Origin: Weissella minor
Lineage (GTDB): Bacteria > Bacillota > Bacilli > Lactobacillales > Lactobacillaceae
DNA: 64,000 bases
Assembly: GCF_001437425.1 (NCBI RefSeq)
Contig: NZ_JQCD01000024.1
Location: 366,213 to 430,212, forward strand
Direction of reading: 5' to 3'
How positions within the stretch are numbered: the first letter of the stretch is position 1; the number at the start of each line of letters is the position of its first letter. This document shows, one piece after another, positions 57,421-64,000 of this stretch. The position numbers and the translations under genes were made by a program. Below the pieces are notes generated by a model that was not told where the DNA came from, did no database searches, and saw only the letters and a list, made by a program, of their open reading frames with translations.

Positions 57421-58785
57421 TTATTTTGCATGGTACTTTTTCATCAAATAGCTATAGATTGGGAGTCCTAGTAGTGTAAAGCCAACCCCAACTAATGCAG
57501 GAAGTTGATTATTCATATAATCAGAACTGAGCAAAGTCATAATTAAAATAAATAATCCACCTGCAATAGCAATAATTGGAATAATCGGGAACAAAGGAAC
57601 TTTATATGGACGTGGCAAATCAGGTTCACGTTTTCTTAATATAAAGACAGTAATAAAGACCATTGTGTAGAAAATCCAGATGACAAAAATTAACATATTT
57701 GTTAGAAAATCAAATGCATCACTTGAAAATATTGTGACACAAAGCATTAGTGCTGCGATTGAAACTTGCATAATTCCCGAGTTAACTGGGATACCACCGG
57801 CTGATAGTTTTTTAAATTGCTGCCAAAATGGAAATGCCTTGTCTTCTGCTAGTGCATAGGACACACGCATACCGGTCATGGTATAACCGTTCATTGAACC
57901 ATAAACGGAGACTAAAATACCAATGGTAATGAGTTTACCACCAAGCCCACCAAAAATTTTATCAGCAACAAGGGCTGGTAAATTCGGATCCGTTTGCATT
58001 AATCGTGGCATACCTAATGTTCGAATATAGGCCAGATTAACCAAAACATATACGCTCATAATTGCGATAATCCCAATTATGATGGCCCGTGGTAAGTCTT
58101 TAGCCGGATTTTTCATCTCACCTGCAATATTTCCGGCATAAATCCATCCATCATAGGCAAACATGGTTGCTAATAGACCTGCACCAATTGCAGATGCAAG
58201 TGACATATTTTCATTTGTCGTAATCGGTAGTAATTGGAATTCAACGCCGCCAGGACGCATCAGACCAACGATAATAATTAAAGCGATAGGAATTAATTTG
58301 ATAATGGTTGTCACAGATTGTAAACCACCACTAACTTTAGAACTAATGAAATTTAAACAAGTTACAGAAATGGCGGCGATAATAGCCACAATGACGACAT
58401 TATAAGGATTGATTGTGATGCCAAATAAGTTTAAAAATTGCGTTCCAAACACAACACTTAGTGCAGCGATGTTGGCAGGAAAGTAAATAATTGACTGCGC
58501 CCATCCTAAGAGGAAAGCCCAACGTTTACCAAATCCACGCTGAATATAACGAATCATCCCCCCTGTTTCAGGGATTGCTGCGGTTAATTCGGCAGCTGTT
58601 AGCCCACCACAGATGGTAATCACACCACCTAAAATCCAAACAAGAATATGCAACCCAGGCTGCCCGGTTAAGGATGCAACGGGTCCAGCTTTAAAGAAGA
58701 CACCAGCTCCAATTACGGTTCCCATAACGGTGGTTAGTGCAGGAAAGAATCCTAAACTTCGTTGCATTTCATTTTTTTGTTCCAT
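57421..58785 (-). CDS. APC-family amino acid permease, LAT/SteT-like exchanger
   Basis: The 454-residue, 12-TM protein has ALTTVMGTVIGAGVFFKAG (substrate-site GxxIGAGVF of the APC fold), GLTAAELTAAIPETGGMIRYI and YDGWIYAGNIAGEMKNP, the latter typical of the L-amino-acid transporter group that includes the Bacillus serine/threonine exchanger SteT. ATG 58785 was preferred; TTG 58791 is possible. The substrate is not readable from sequence. Confidence 0.8.
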   Translation of the reverse strand: MEQKNEMQRSLGFFPALTTVMGTVIGAGVFFKAGPVASLTGQPGLHILVWILGGVITICGGLTAAELTAAIPETGGMIRYIQRGFGKRWAFLLGWAQSIIYFPANIAALSVVFGTQFLNLFGITINPYNVVIVAIIAAISVTCLNFISSKVSGGLQSVTTIIKLIPIALIIIVGLMRPGGVEFQLLPITTNENMSLASAIGAGLLATMFAYDGWIYAGNIAGEMKNPAKDLPRAIIIGIIAIMSVYVLVNLAYIRTLGMPRLMQTDPNLPALVADKIFGGLGGKLITIGILVSVYGSMNGYTMTGMRVSYALAEDKAFPFWQQFKKLSAGGIPVNSGIMQVSIAALMLCVTIFSSDAFDFLTNMLIFVIWIFYTMVFITVFILRKREPDLPRPYKVPLFPIIPIIAIAGGLFILIMTLLSSDYMNNQLPALVGVGFTLLGLPIYSYLMKKYHAK

Positions 58786-58902
58786 AAACAAGGCCTACCT
58801 TTATTTTAAATTTGCATACCATAAAGAGTTGTTAGGGAGTCCCCTTTGGTAAGTTGCCATTATAGCATACTTTGAACATTAACGTGATTGATAATGCTTA
58901 AA

Positions 58903-58941
58903 TAAAAAACGTTACTATCATCTGTGACAGCAACGTTTTTT
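58903..58941 (-). terminator. Terminator of the SPFH-protein gene
   Basis: AAAAAACGTT-CT and AG-AACGTTTTTT pair around a loop of about 14 bases, just after the SPFH stop codon. Confidence 0.75.
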
Positions 58942-58948
58942 ACGAGAT

Positions 58949-59845
58949 TTAGTTATTTTGTGAAATGGTATTTAAGGCTGTATAGGTAGCAATATCTGAT
59001 CCCAATTTGTCACTAGGAACAATTACTGTATTATTTTCACCATCAGCCAAGTGGTTATAGCTTTCAATTTGTTTATTTTGAAGGTACTCAGGGGCCACAT
59101 TTTGAATCGCTTCATTTTCAACGGAAATTGCCTTAGCACGGGCATTGGCATCGGTTTCCATCATTTTAGCGGCATTAATCGCTTGTGCTAATTCTTTTTC
59201 GTTAACAATCGCCTGCATTTCCTTTTCAGCATTGGCATTTGTTAACTTAACTTTCTTTTGTCCCTCGGCAGTAATGATCGCAGCACTTGTTTCATTGTCG
59301 GCCGCGATTTTTTTATCCATTGATTCTTGAATTTTTTCGTTGGGATTAATGCGATCAATATTGGCAAAATCGACTTTAATCCCAAATTGGGCGGTAATTG
59401 ATTCGCCATCAACTTCCCCCTGCTGCAAATAAGAGAGTAGTGCTTTATTGATTTCGGTTACGTCAGAGGTACATTCAGCCATATCACGACGTCCAATTTC
59501 TCCACGAAGATAAGCATTCACAATCGTATCTAATGTTTCCATTGGATTATCATTGGCATATAAGAATTTACGTGCATCTGAAACATGGTATGTCAACGAC
59601 GCATCCACTTCCAACATCGCATTGTCTTTGGTAATTGGCGCAAGATTGTTTAACTTGGTTGTTCGCTGCGCTAGTGATACTTTTAAAGCGCGATCCCAAG
59701 GTGCTTTTAGATGAAATCCAGATGCGAGGGTTTTATCTAACGGACGACCAAAACGAACCAATTGGCCTTCCGAATTAGGTGGGATAATAACGAAGCTAAA
59801 AACTGCAAGAATCAACAGTGGGACAAGTAGAATAATTAGGAACAT
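58949..59845 (-). CDS. SPFH/Band 7 (stomatin-like) membrane protein
   Basis: The 298-residue protein has one N-terminal TM helix (residues 2-20), the SPFH domain (about 25-200, with GQLVRFGRPLDKTLASGFHLKAPW and RGEIGRRDMAECTSD) and an Ala/Glu-rich coiled coil (about 190-250). Such proteins form oligomeric cages in membrane microdomains and influence proteolysis or channels. No NfeD partner gene is adjacent. Monocistronic. Confidence 0.85.
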   Translation of the reverse strand: MFLIILLVPLLILAVFSFVIIPPNSEGQLVRFGRPLDKTLASGFHLKAPWDRALKVSLAQRTTKLNNLAPITKDNAMLEVDASLTYHVSDARKFLYANDNPMETLDTIVNAYLRGEIGRRDMAECTSDVTEINKALLSYLQQGEVDGESITAQFGIKVDFANIDRINPNEKIQESMDKKIAADNETSAAIITAEGQKKVKLTNANAEKEMQAIVNEKELAQAINAAKMMETDANARAKAISVENEAIQNVAPEYLQNKQIESYNHLADGENNTVIVPSDKLGSDIATYTALNTISQNN

Positions 59846-60038
59846 TTATTTCTCTCTTTCTTGAGAAGATGGCTTCAATTTTTTTGATTGAAGCAAGTGA
59901 CATTGAAGTGATCTTCTTTGTCATAAGTGTCTTTTTAGGGACACTTTTTAAATTAGACCAATATAATAGAAAAACTTTCTTCATTATAGCACATCATGAG
60001 TATGCAACATTGGTCAGAGGCTTTTTTAAAAGTAGGCA

Positions 60039-61517
60039 TTACCCTCTCATTTTAAATTGGCCTTCTTTTTCAAATAATTGCGCTATTTGTAGCAAGAGTC
60101 CTTCTTCACCCTTCCCTGCTTCAAACTGTATCCCTAAAGGAAGTCCGGTATTAGTGATATGTGTTGGCAAGCTAATCGCAGGATTACCAGTTAAGTTTGC
60201 CTGTTGGGTAAATGGAGATCGAATTAGAGATGGTAACCATTGATCCCAAATGATCTGTTGTTGTTCATCTGGTGTGTAGTCTGTGATATGGCGCATACGT
60301 TCCATATCTTCAGGGCTAACTAATGGTTCATCAATCCGCGGTGCAGTATCTGCCGTTGTTGGCGTTAAGATTGCACGATAACTTTGATGAAGTTGGTCCA
60401 TTTGGTACGCGGCATGATCCCAAGCACTCAATGCCTGAGTGTATTGAATAGCACTGATATTTTTACCGGTCTGATATAAGGCCCACGCAAGGTCTTCCAT
60501 ATCGTCTTGTACCACTGTATGCCCGGTTGCACGTTCAATTTCATCAAACATACTTGCGGTTTCAGCAGCGTTCATGGCATAGTATGTTTCCATTAAATAG
60601 GTCCCATCAGTTGGTAAATCAATTTCTTGCGTTGCAATACCTTGTGATTCCAGGAAATTAACGGCATTTTTAACTGCATTGACTGCTTCTGGATTTACCG
60701 GCGTTCCAATCGGCGATTTCGTTGTATAACCCACTGTTAACGGCTGTAAGGGCTTTGCAAGTTCATTGTTAAAGCCATCAGTATTAAGGGGTACTTGGAA
60801 AACAGCCGCAGGCTGAACAATTTGCATAGCATCAAGCAAAATAGCGGTGTCTTTTACATTGGTTGTCACGGCAAAATTTATTGCTGCCCCTTGCCATGAA
60901 CGCCAATCACTTGGACCGTTTGGTACACGGCCACGTGTTGGTTTAAGTCCAATGACGCCAGACCATGATGCTGGAATGCGAATTGATCCACCCCCATCAC
61001 TTGCGCTTGCTAGTGGCACCATATGATCAGCTAAAGCCGCAGTCGATCCGCCCGAAGAACCGCCTGGTTGATAATCAAGATTCCATGGATTATGAGCAGG
61101 GCCATAAATTTGAGCATCGGTAATATTTTTAAAACCGAATTCCGGAAAATTTGTTTGTCCAATAATGATAAAACCAGCAGCTTGTAGTGCCTTTACAAAG
61201 TTATCGGTTTCTGAAGCAATGTTATCTCTAAAAAGTTTATTACCATTCGTACTTGATGCTCCTGAAAGAGACTGCCCGAGTCCTTTAATTAGCAATGGTA
61301 CGCCAAAAAAAGGTTGTCCAGTATCAACTAGTGCGTTCGCTTCATTTAATGCAGCCAATCTGCGAGTTGTAATAACAGCATTTAACTTTGAATTGTCTTG
61401 TTCGACTTTGTCTAAAGCTAAATTAATTAGATCAACTGAAGTGATTTCATGGTCTCGAATTAATTGAGCTAATTCATAAGCGGGCAGTTTGAGTATATTT
61501 TCAGAAATAGAAACCAT
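60039..61517 (-). CDS. Amidase, amidase-signature family
   Basis: The 492-residue enzyme has the AS-family core: FGVPLLIKG (catalytic Lys), QPGGSSGGSTAALADHM and ASDGGGSIRIPASWSGVIGLKPTRGRVP with the cis-Ser and nucleophile Ser. It hydrolyses an unspecified amide. It is longer and lacks the GatA context (no gatC/gatB), so it is not the tRNA amidotransferase subunit. ATG 61517 has AAAGGAG upstream; longer starts do not. Confidence 0.85.
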   Translation of the reverse strand: MVSISENILKLPAYELAQLIRDHEITSVDLINLALDKVEQDNSKLNAVITTRRLAALNEANALVDTGQPFFGVPLLIKGLGQSLSGASSTNGNKLFRDNIASETDNFVKALQAAGFIIIGQTNFPEFGFKNITDAQIYGPAHNPWNLDYQPGGSSGGSTAALADHMVPLASASDGGGSIRIPASWSGVIGLKPTRGRVPNGPSDWRSWQGAAINFAVTTNVKDTAILLDAMQIVQPAAVFQVPLNTDGFNNELAKPLQPLTVGYTTKSPIGTPVNPEAVNAVKNAVNFLESQGIATQEIDLPTDGTYLMETYYAMNAAETASMFDEIERATGHTVVQDDMEDLAWALYQTGKNISAIQYTQALSAWDHAAYQMDQLHQSYRAILTPTTADTAPRIDEPLVSPEDMERMRHITDYTPDEQQQIIWDQWLPSLIRSPFTQQANLTGNPAISLPTHITNTGLPLGIQFEAGKGEEGLLLQIAQLFEKEGQFKMRG

Positions 61518-61577
61518 AGAAAACTCCTTTAGCGATATAACATTTGCGTAGACGTCTACTCTCATTATAGTCTGTTG

Positions 61578-61591
61578 TAAAAGCGCTTACA
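61578..61591. promoter_or_regulatory. cre-like box between amidase and ABC permease genes
   Basis: TAAAAGCGCTTACA matches TGWAARCGYTWNCW at 13 of 14 positions and lies in the divergent intergenic region, 61 bp from the amidase start and 34 bp from the permease start. Confidence 0.5.
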
Positions 61592-61624
61592 AGACTTTAT
61601 AATTTAATATGTAAATAAAATGAA

Positions 61625-62317
61625 ATGAGCTATCAAATGTCTAAAATAATCAATATGTTAACAATTCCTAATTTTTTTGACGCGGAATTAGCTTTTCGAT
61701 CAATTCCCTCAATTCTGTCAGGCCTTCCGATGTCACTTTTCTTATTAATTATCTGTTTTACAATTGCGAATATCTTAGGGATTTTTATTATGATTTTACG
61801 TACGAGCAATATAAAGATTATTTCTTGGTTTGCGCGCTTTTATATCTCTTTTTTTCGTGGGGTCCCAACCCTAGTCGTCTTATTCATTACTTATTTTGGT
61901 TTAAATTTAGATGCATTTCCAGCCGCAATATTGTCTTTGAGTATCGTTTCTGCTGCCTTTGTCGCTGAATATTATCGTTCAGCGCTTTTAGGGATTGATC
62001 ATAGCCAAATTGAAGCTGCTGAAGCACTGGGCATGTCATATTTCACGATGATGAAAAACATTGTATTGCCACAGGTCTTTCGCATTGTATTGCCCTCACT
62101 TGGAAATGTGATGCTCGATATGTTTAAAGGAACTTCATTAGTTGCGATGGTGACAGTGTCTGAAATGTTTATGCAAGCAAAAATTGTTGCTGGTGCAAAT
62201 CAGGACTATATGACAATTTACATTGTTGTTGCCTTTATCTATTGGATTGTGTGCTGTGTCTTGAGTTTTGGACAGAAACTCATCGAACGTGATTTTGATT
62301 TTTATCAGAAAGCGTAA
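61625..62317 (+). CDS. Amino-acid ABC transporter permease (HisM/GlnP-like)
   Basis: The 230-residue, 5-TM protein has the polar-amino-acid permease pattern: LPMSLFLLIICFTIANILGI, FISFFRGVPTLVVLF and the EAA loop EAAEALGMSYFTMMKNIVLPQVFRI, which contacts the ATPase. No SD is evident before ATG 61625, so the start (61625, 61637 or 61655) is uncertain. The binding-protein gene follows 94 bp later. No ATPase gene is in the window. Confidence 0.85.
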   Translation: MSYQMSKIINMLTIPNFFDAELAFRSIPSILSGLPMSLFLLIICFTIANILGIFIMILRTSNIKIISWFARFYISFFRGVPTLVVLFITYFGLNLDAFPAAILSLSIVSAAFVAEYYRSALLGIDHSQIEAAEALGMSYFTMMKNIVLPQVFRIVLPSLGNVMLDMFKGTSLVAMVTVSEMFMQAKIVAGANQDYMTIYIVVAFIYWIVCCVLSFGQKLIERDFDFYQKA

Positions 62318-62336
62318 GATGCCTGTTTGAAAGCAT

Positions 62337-62365
62337 TTGAAAGCGGTTACATAAAATGGTATACT
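62337..62365 (+). promoter_or_regulatory. Promoter of the binding-protein gene overlapped by a cre-like box
   Basis: TTGAAA (62337-62342) and TATACT (62360-62365) have a 17-bp spacer. TGAAAGCGGTTACA (62338-62351) matches the cre consensus at 13 of 14 positions and covers the -35 region, so CcpA would exclude RNA polymerase. Confidence 0.65.
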
Positions 62366-62411
62366 TGTGAAGTAAATGATTGTCGTTTTTTAATTATTAA
62401 GGAGTTTGGAC

Positions 62412-63275
62412 ATGGCAAAAACAGGTCTTTGGGTTGCATTAGGAACAGTTGCGGTTATTGGTGCCGGTGCTGGTGGCTATTTATACTATAATCAATCACA
62501 TAATACAGTTGAACCAGATAAGTTAATCGTTGCGACTTCCGGAACACTATACCCCACTTCATACCACGATCCTGATTCAAATAAATTAACTGGATACGAT
62601 GTTGAAGTCGTACGTGCTGTTGCTAAAAAAATGGATAAGAAAGTTGAATTTAAAGAGTTAAATGTTGATGGACAATTAACAGCTGTTAAAACTGGTAAGG
62701 CTGATATTGCTGCGAATGACTTTGCGATTTCACCGCAACGTAAATCACAGTATTTGATGTCAACACCGATTAAACATTCATTTAATAGTTTAGTTGTGCG
62801 AAAGAGTGATGATTCAGGTATTAAAGATTGGTCAGATATTAAAGGCAAGAAGGCAGCTGGTGAAGCTGGAACGAATTATCAACGTTTGTCTCAGCAATTG
62901 GGTGCTGATTTAGTTAATTACGATAATGTCTCAAATGATGTTTACCTAAATGATGTTAAAAAAGGTAAAACTGATTATATTATGAATGACTATTACTTGC
63001 AGAAGCTTGCAATTGAAAACGATCCCGATCATGCTTTAAAAATTATTGACAATATGTACTTCACAACCAATGAAGATGGTTCTGGAGAAGGAATCATGAT
63101 AAATAAAGATAATAAAGATCTTCAAGAAGACATCAATAAAAGTTTGAAAGAACTTAAGGATGATGGTTCGATGAAGAAAATTGCAATGAAGTATTATAAT
63201 GCTGATGTTACACAAAAGCCAGATGTTAAAATCTCACGTAACTTTACAATTTCAGACAAGTATGATGGAAAATAA
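62412..63275 (+). CDS. Amino-acid ABC transporter substrate-binding protein, TM-anchored
   Basis: The 287-residue protein has an N-terminal hydrophobic segment (LWVALGTVAVIGAGAGGYLYY) and an SBP_bac_3 fold: SGTLYPTSYHDPDSNKLTGYDVEVVRAVAK, KADIAANDFAISPQRKSQYLMSTP, AGEAGTNYQRLSQQLGA. The signal region contains no Cys, so it is not a lipoprotein and is either TM-anchored or cleaved. ATG 62412 has AAGGAG 7 bases upstream; TTG 62406 is too close. It serves the permease just upstream; the ligand is a polar amino acid or cystine-like compound by family. Confidence 0.85.
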   Translation: MAKTGLWVALGTVAVIGAGAGGYLYYNQSHNTVEPDKLIVATSGTLYPTSYHDPDSNKLTGYDVEVVRAVAKKMDKKVEFKELNVDGQLTAVKTGKADIAANDFAISPQRKSQYLMSTPIKHSFNSLVVRKSDDSGIKDWSDIKGKKAAGEAGTNYQRLSQQLGADLVNYDNVSNDVYLNDVKKGKTDYIMNDYYLQKLAIENDPDHALKIIDNMYFTTNEDGSGEGIMINKDNKDLQEDINKSLKELKDDGSMKKIAMKYYNADVTQKPDVKISRNFTISDKYDGK

Positions 63276-63309
63276 AAAAAGCGAGATGATTATTCATCTC
63301 GCTTTTTTA
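63275..63309. terminator. Bidirectional terminator
   Basis: AAAAAGCGAGATGA and TCATCTCGCTTTTT form a 14-bp perfect stem around TTAT between convergent genes. Confidence 0.9.
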
Positions 63310-63319
63310 TTTTGATCGT

Positions 63320-64000
63320 TTAACGACGCGTTTTATTAAAGATAACAACTACTGTTCCAAGTAAGAGTGCGCCAATCACCCCTAGCCCAACCGTTTGTTT
63401 GAATGACGTATTAGGTAAGAAGTTTTGATGATTGCCTGTGCTCTTATTATTTTGGTTTGTACCAAGTAGACTTGATGTATCGGCATCATTATTTGAACCG
63501 AGCAATGTTGATGCAGCATTTGAAGATTCTGAACTTGAGTTATTCAGAGTCTTTGATGTTGATTGTTCTGCAGGAACAAAATCAAAGGCTGATTCTTGTT
63601 TTGCATCTGTGTTTGATGAGTTTTTAGAAGAAGATTCAGATGAGCTGCTTGAGCTTTCTGAAGAACTTACTTCAGAAGAAGATTCAGATGAGCTGCTTGA
63701 ACTCTCTGAAGAACTTACTTCAGAAGAAGATTCAGATGAGCTGCTTGAACTCTCTGAAGAACTTACTTCAGAAGAAGATTCAGATGAACTACTTGAGCTT
63801 TCTGAAGAACTTACTTCAGAAGAAGATTCAGATGAGCTGCTTGAACTCTCTGAAGAACTTACTTCAGAAGAAGATTCAGATGAGCTGCTTGAACTCTCTG
63901 AAGAACTAGATTCAGAAGAAGATTCAGATGAGCTGCTTGAGCTTTCTGAAGAGCTTACTTCAGAAGAAGATTCAGATGAGCTGCTTGAGCTTTCTGAAGA
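63320..64000 (-). CDS. LPxTG-type wall-anchored protein with Ser/Glu repeats, C-terminal part
   Basis: The frame is open to the right edge, so only the last 226 codons are present. From the right: a Ser-rich region in which Ser-rich 16-residue units with Glu and Val repeat about eight times, then a Ser/Asn/Thr linker, then NFLPNTSFKQT (sortase motif LPNTS), a TM helix and FNKTRR. It is a wall-anchored stalk protein of SD-repeat or serine-rich-adhesin style, possibly a substrate of the two GtfA/TagE-like enzymes in this window (inference). The N-terminal domain lies outside. Confidence 0.85.
   Translation of the reverse strand, partial: SSESSSSSSESSSEVSSSESSSSSSESSSESSSSESSSSSSESSSEVSSSESSSSSSESSSEVSSSESSSSSSESSSEVSSSESSSSSSESSSEVSSSESSSSSSESSSEVSSSESSSSSSESSSKNSSNTDAKQESAFDFVPAEQSTSKTLNNSSSESSNAASTLLGSNNDADTSSLLGTNQNNKSTGNHQNFLPNTSFKQTVGLGVIGALLLGTVVVIFNKTRR
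63624..64000 (-). repeat. 48-bp tandem repeats in the Ser/Glu-rich surface protein gene
   Basis: Nearly identical 48-bp units (ttcagatgagctgcttgaac and 28 further bases) repeat from about 63624 to the window edge, encoding 16-residue Ser/Glu units. Differences between copies are few and mostly silent. The opposite strand is also open through the array, a by-product of the repeat composition. Confidence 0.9.

Noticed and set aside
59869..60243. 124-residue plus-strand ORF
   Set aside because: Most of it is antisense to the amidase gene and the remainder lies in its 3' gap without an SD.
63640..63909. 89-residue plus-strand ORF of 16-residue repeats
   Set aside because: It is the antisense of the Ser/Glu repeat array, with no SD and no independent family match.
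1..64000. tRNA, rRNA, CRISPR arrays, insertion sequences, prophage genes
   Set aside because: I looked for cloverleaf ends, spaced identical repeats, transposase motifs and phage modules on both strands and saw none that could be supported.

Overview
The window is a low-GC (roughly 38-40 % by eye), gene-dense Gram-positive chromosome segment. Gene families and sorting signals point to a lactic acid bacterium of the Lactobacillaceae. A heterofermentative Leuconostoc/Weissella-type organism fits best: it has a malolactic enzyme with a LysR regulator, LPxTG-type surface proteins, an Asp23/AmaP stress cluster, and a sugar-acid operon that would feed 6-phosphogluconate. The genus is inference. I saw no rRNA, tRNA, CRISPR array or intact insertion sequence.

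Layout. 1-3.8 kb: nucleoside salvage (deoC 3' end, deoB, deoD, pdp) with a perfect cre box before deoB. 3.8-6.4 kb: divergent LysR regulator and malolactic enzyme. 6.5-8.4 kb: MarR plus a 14-TM drug exporter. 8.6-16.4 kb: cell-surface genes (GT-C-like membrane protein, acetyltransferase, glycosyltransferase), a Crp/Fnr regulator with a quinone-reductase-like enzyme, and several gene relics. 16.4-21.8 kb: an operon whose enzyme set matches 2-ketogluconate utilisation (KguE/K/D-like, with a different permease) opposite a LacI regulator. 21.9-36.6 kb: the most unusual part, described below. 36.7-47.4 kb: small regulator/enzyme units, a YolD/UmuC lesion-bypass pair and housekeeping hydrolases. 47.6-55 kb: aldehyde dehydrogenase, DHA2 exporter, HAD phosphatases, AzlCD. 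55-57.1 kb: CsbD-GlsB-AmaP-DUF2273-Asp23 envelope-stress operon. 57.4-64 kb: APC permease, SPFH protein, amidase, an amino-acid ABC permease plus binding protein without an ATPase gene, and the 3' end of a Ser/Glu-repeat wall-anchored protein.

Main finding. Between 22.9 and 36.7 kb four genes are preceded by a promoter, a very short ORF with its own Shine-Dalgarno, and competing or terminator hairpins: the layout of ribosome-sensing attenuators. They precede an RsgA-type GTPase (20-codon leader), an Msr-type ABC-F protein (leader MTKLR, containing a K-x-R motif), a Mef-like MFS exporter (leader MLTLVIL), and an APC amino-acid permease (21-codon leader with six Thr codons, a terminator and a visible 9-bp antiterminator). 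None of the leaders is long enough for ordinary ORF calling. A 44-codon ORF overlapping both neighbours by 4 bp also sits between the ABC-F gene and a second Mef-like exporter. Together this looks like a local set of genes controlled by translation stress and amino-acid supply.

Catabolite control is a second theme. Perfect or near-perfect cre boxes lie before deoB, the kgu-like operon, the aldehyde dehydrogenase, a HAD phosphatase and the amino-acid ABC genes. Twin or overlapping operators for local MarR, TetR, MerR and LacI regulators can be read directly at several divergent promoters.
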